DNA from: Paraplanobispora takensis
GTDB lineage: Bacteria > Actinomycetota > Actinomycetes > Streptosporangiales > Streptosporangiaceae
Direction: 5' to 3'
NCBI RefSeq assembly: GCF_016863195.1
Contig: NZ_BOOK01000027.1
Location: 62,001 to 126,000 of the forward strand
DNA length: 64,000 bases
Shown: piece after piece, positions 63,305 to 64,000 of the stretch
Numbering within the stretch: the first letter of the stretch is position 1
Layout: each line of letters starts with the position of its first letter
Notes under the pieces: generated by a model
Databases searched by the model: none
What the model saw: the letters and a program-made list of their open reading frames with translations, nothing else
What the model was told of the DNA's origin: nothing
Translations under genes and position numbers: made by a program

Positions 63305-64000
63305 ACATCGAGGATCTGCTGCGCGAGACTCTTTCCGACATGGCGCACGAGGAGCAGCCGCCCCCGCCGGACCGGTTCCTCCGCGGCTCCGGGTCCCTTC
63401 ACGGCTCCGGGTCCCTTCACGGCTCCGGGAACCGGCCCCGCCGCCGAGGTCTCGCCCTGACCGCCGCGGCGGCCGTCGTCGCGGTGGCGGCCGGGTCCGT
63501 GCTCGTGGGCCAGAGCCTGTCCTCCCGGGCACCGGTCCCGGCGACGCTCACCGGGCAGGGCGCCGCCGGGACCCCCGTGGTGACGGAACCGCCGGGCCCC
63601 GGAGAGACCGGCCGGGGGAAGGTCCCCGTGACCGTGTGGGAGGGAGCGCGGCTGTCGGACATCCTGAAGCGGCTCTCGAAGGCGACCGGCAGGCCGGTGC
63701 GGGAGTTCGAGCGGGCCGTCGGGAAGGGCGGGGTCCGCGGCCTTCCGGCCTACGCCGGGGGCGGGCTGGAGGGGTTCGCCTTCCCCGGCGTCTACGAGAT
63801 CTCACCCACCGCGAGTCCCGGCGAGATCCTTTCCGCGATGGTGGCCCGTTTCAACCGCGCCGCCGAGGACGCCGACCTGGTGAACGCCGCCGGACGCGCC
63901 GGCCGCACGCCGCTGGAGATCCTGACCGTGGCCAGCATCGTCCAGGCCGAGGCCACCACCGCGGCCGACATGCCCAAGATCGCGCGGGTCGTCTACAACC
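63301..64000 (+). CDS. mltG: MltG-like protein fused to an anti-sigma-like N-terminus (cut by window edge)
   Basis: At least 233 aa. Residues 1-27 (MNIEDLLRETLSDMAHEEQP) look like a cytoplasmic anti-sigma-type tail; a Gly/Ser/His repeat follows, then a basic RPRRRG stop-transfer region and one membrane helix (about 50-69). The outer part has the LysM-like VTVWEGARLSDILKRLS and the MltG catalytic segment LEILTVASIVQAEATTAADMPKIARVVYN. MltG is an endolytic murein transglycosylase. Coupling to a sigma factor and the odd N-terminus set it apart from normal MltG. The 3' end is outside the window. Confidence 0.82.
   Translation, partial: MNIEDLLRETLSDMAHEEQPPPPDRFLRGSGSLHGSGSLHGSGNRPRRRGLALTAAAAVVAVAAGSVLVGQSLSSRAPVPATLTGQGAAGTPVVTEPPGPGETGRGKVPVTVWEGARLSDILKRLSKATGRPVREFERAVGKGGVRGLPAYAGGGLEGFAFPGVYEISPTASPGEILSAMVARFNRAAEDADLVNAAGRAGRTPLEILTVASIVQAEATTAADMPKIARVVYN
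63385..63429. repeat. tandem repeat, 2.5 x 18 bp within the MltG-like gene
   Basis: GGCTCCGGGTCCCTTCAC occurs at 63385 and 63403, and its first half again at 63421. It encodes GSGSLH repeats in the linker before the membrane helix, and copy number may vary. Confidence 0.85.

Overview
The window is high-GC actinomycete DNA. SARP/AfsR and WhiB regulators, SigE-family sigma factors, many MarR/TetR regulators and secreted carbohydrate-active enzymes suggest a filamentous genus, perhaps a Streptosporangium or Nonomuraea relative; the genus is inference from gene content only. No ribosomal RNA, CRISPR array or insertion sequence was seen.

Chromosomal part 1 (1-35.6 kb) begins inside an ABC exporter operon. 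It then carries a run of oxidoreductases, most paired head-to-head with their own regulator: OYE/ArsR-like, saccharopine-dehydrogenase-like/TetR, medium-chain reductase/MarR, Ddn-hemerythrin fusion/MarR and quinone oxidoreductase/LysR. Several of these divergent gaps contain clear inverted-repeat operators. Between them lie an orphan SecY, a two-component system whose kinase has lost most of its sensor, an acyltransferase, a luciferase-like monooxygenase, a DUF6745 pair, a MarR/MFS drug-export pair, a secreted GH-FN3-CBM2 glycosidase, an AfsR-type regulator with an AhpD/ABM pair, and a penicillin-binding-protein homologue with all three catalytic motifs destroyed.

Integrated element (35,631-55,142). 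A 47-bp perfect direct repeat, the 3' half of a tRNA-Arg(ACG) gene, bounds about 19.5 kb. The content is that of an actinomycete integrative and conjugative element (AICE) of the primase-polymerase replication class. The left end holds lower-GC cargo (membrane protein, lipoprotein, zinc ribbon, TIGR02391-like protein). Next come two small genes and an HTH repressor transcribed leftward. From a divergent control region with three CGTGCAGGGG operators, a tightly overlapping operon runs rightward: small membrane protein, WhiB-like protein, small zinc proteins, Nudix-RapZ fusion, nucleotidyltransferase-like protein, M48-like protease, DUF2637 spread protein, FtsK/TraB translocase, C5 methyltransferase, prim-pol, helicase, excisionase and tyrosine integrase. 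A CTAG-rich palindromic cluster just after the translocase gene is a candidate transfer locus. An array of eleven perfect ATCTCCGC iterons bounded by a 32-bp perfect inverted repeat, between helicase and xis, is a candidate replication origin. The integrase side carries a DUF3800 cargo gene and a terminator that serves the rebuilt tRNA.

Chromosomal part 2 (55.2-64 kb) has a membrane protein, a second DesK/NarL-type two-component system, a MaoC dehydratase, a SigE-family sigma factor with a membrane-anchored propeller-like partner, a proline/glutamine-rich membrane protein, a MarR/SDR pair sharing an identical 17-bp operator, and a second SigE-family sigma factor coupled to an MltG-like protein cut by the window edge.

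Assignments come from reading motifs and gene context; no database search was run. Starts were moved from the longest frame where a ribosome-binding site or promoter favoured another codon.
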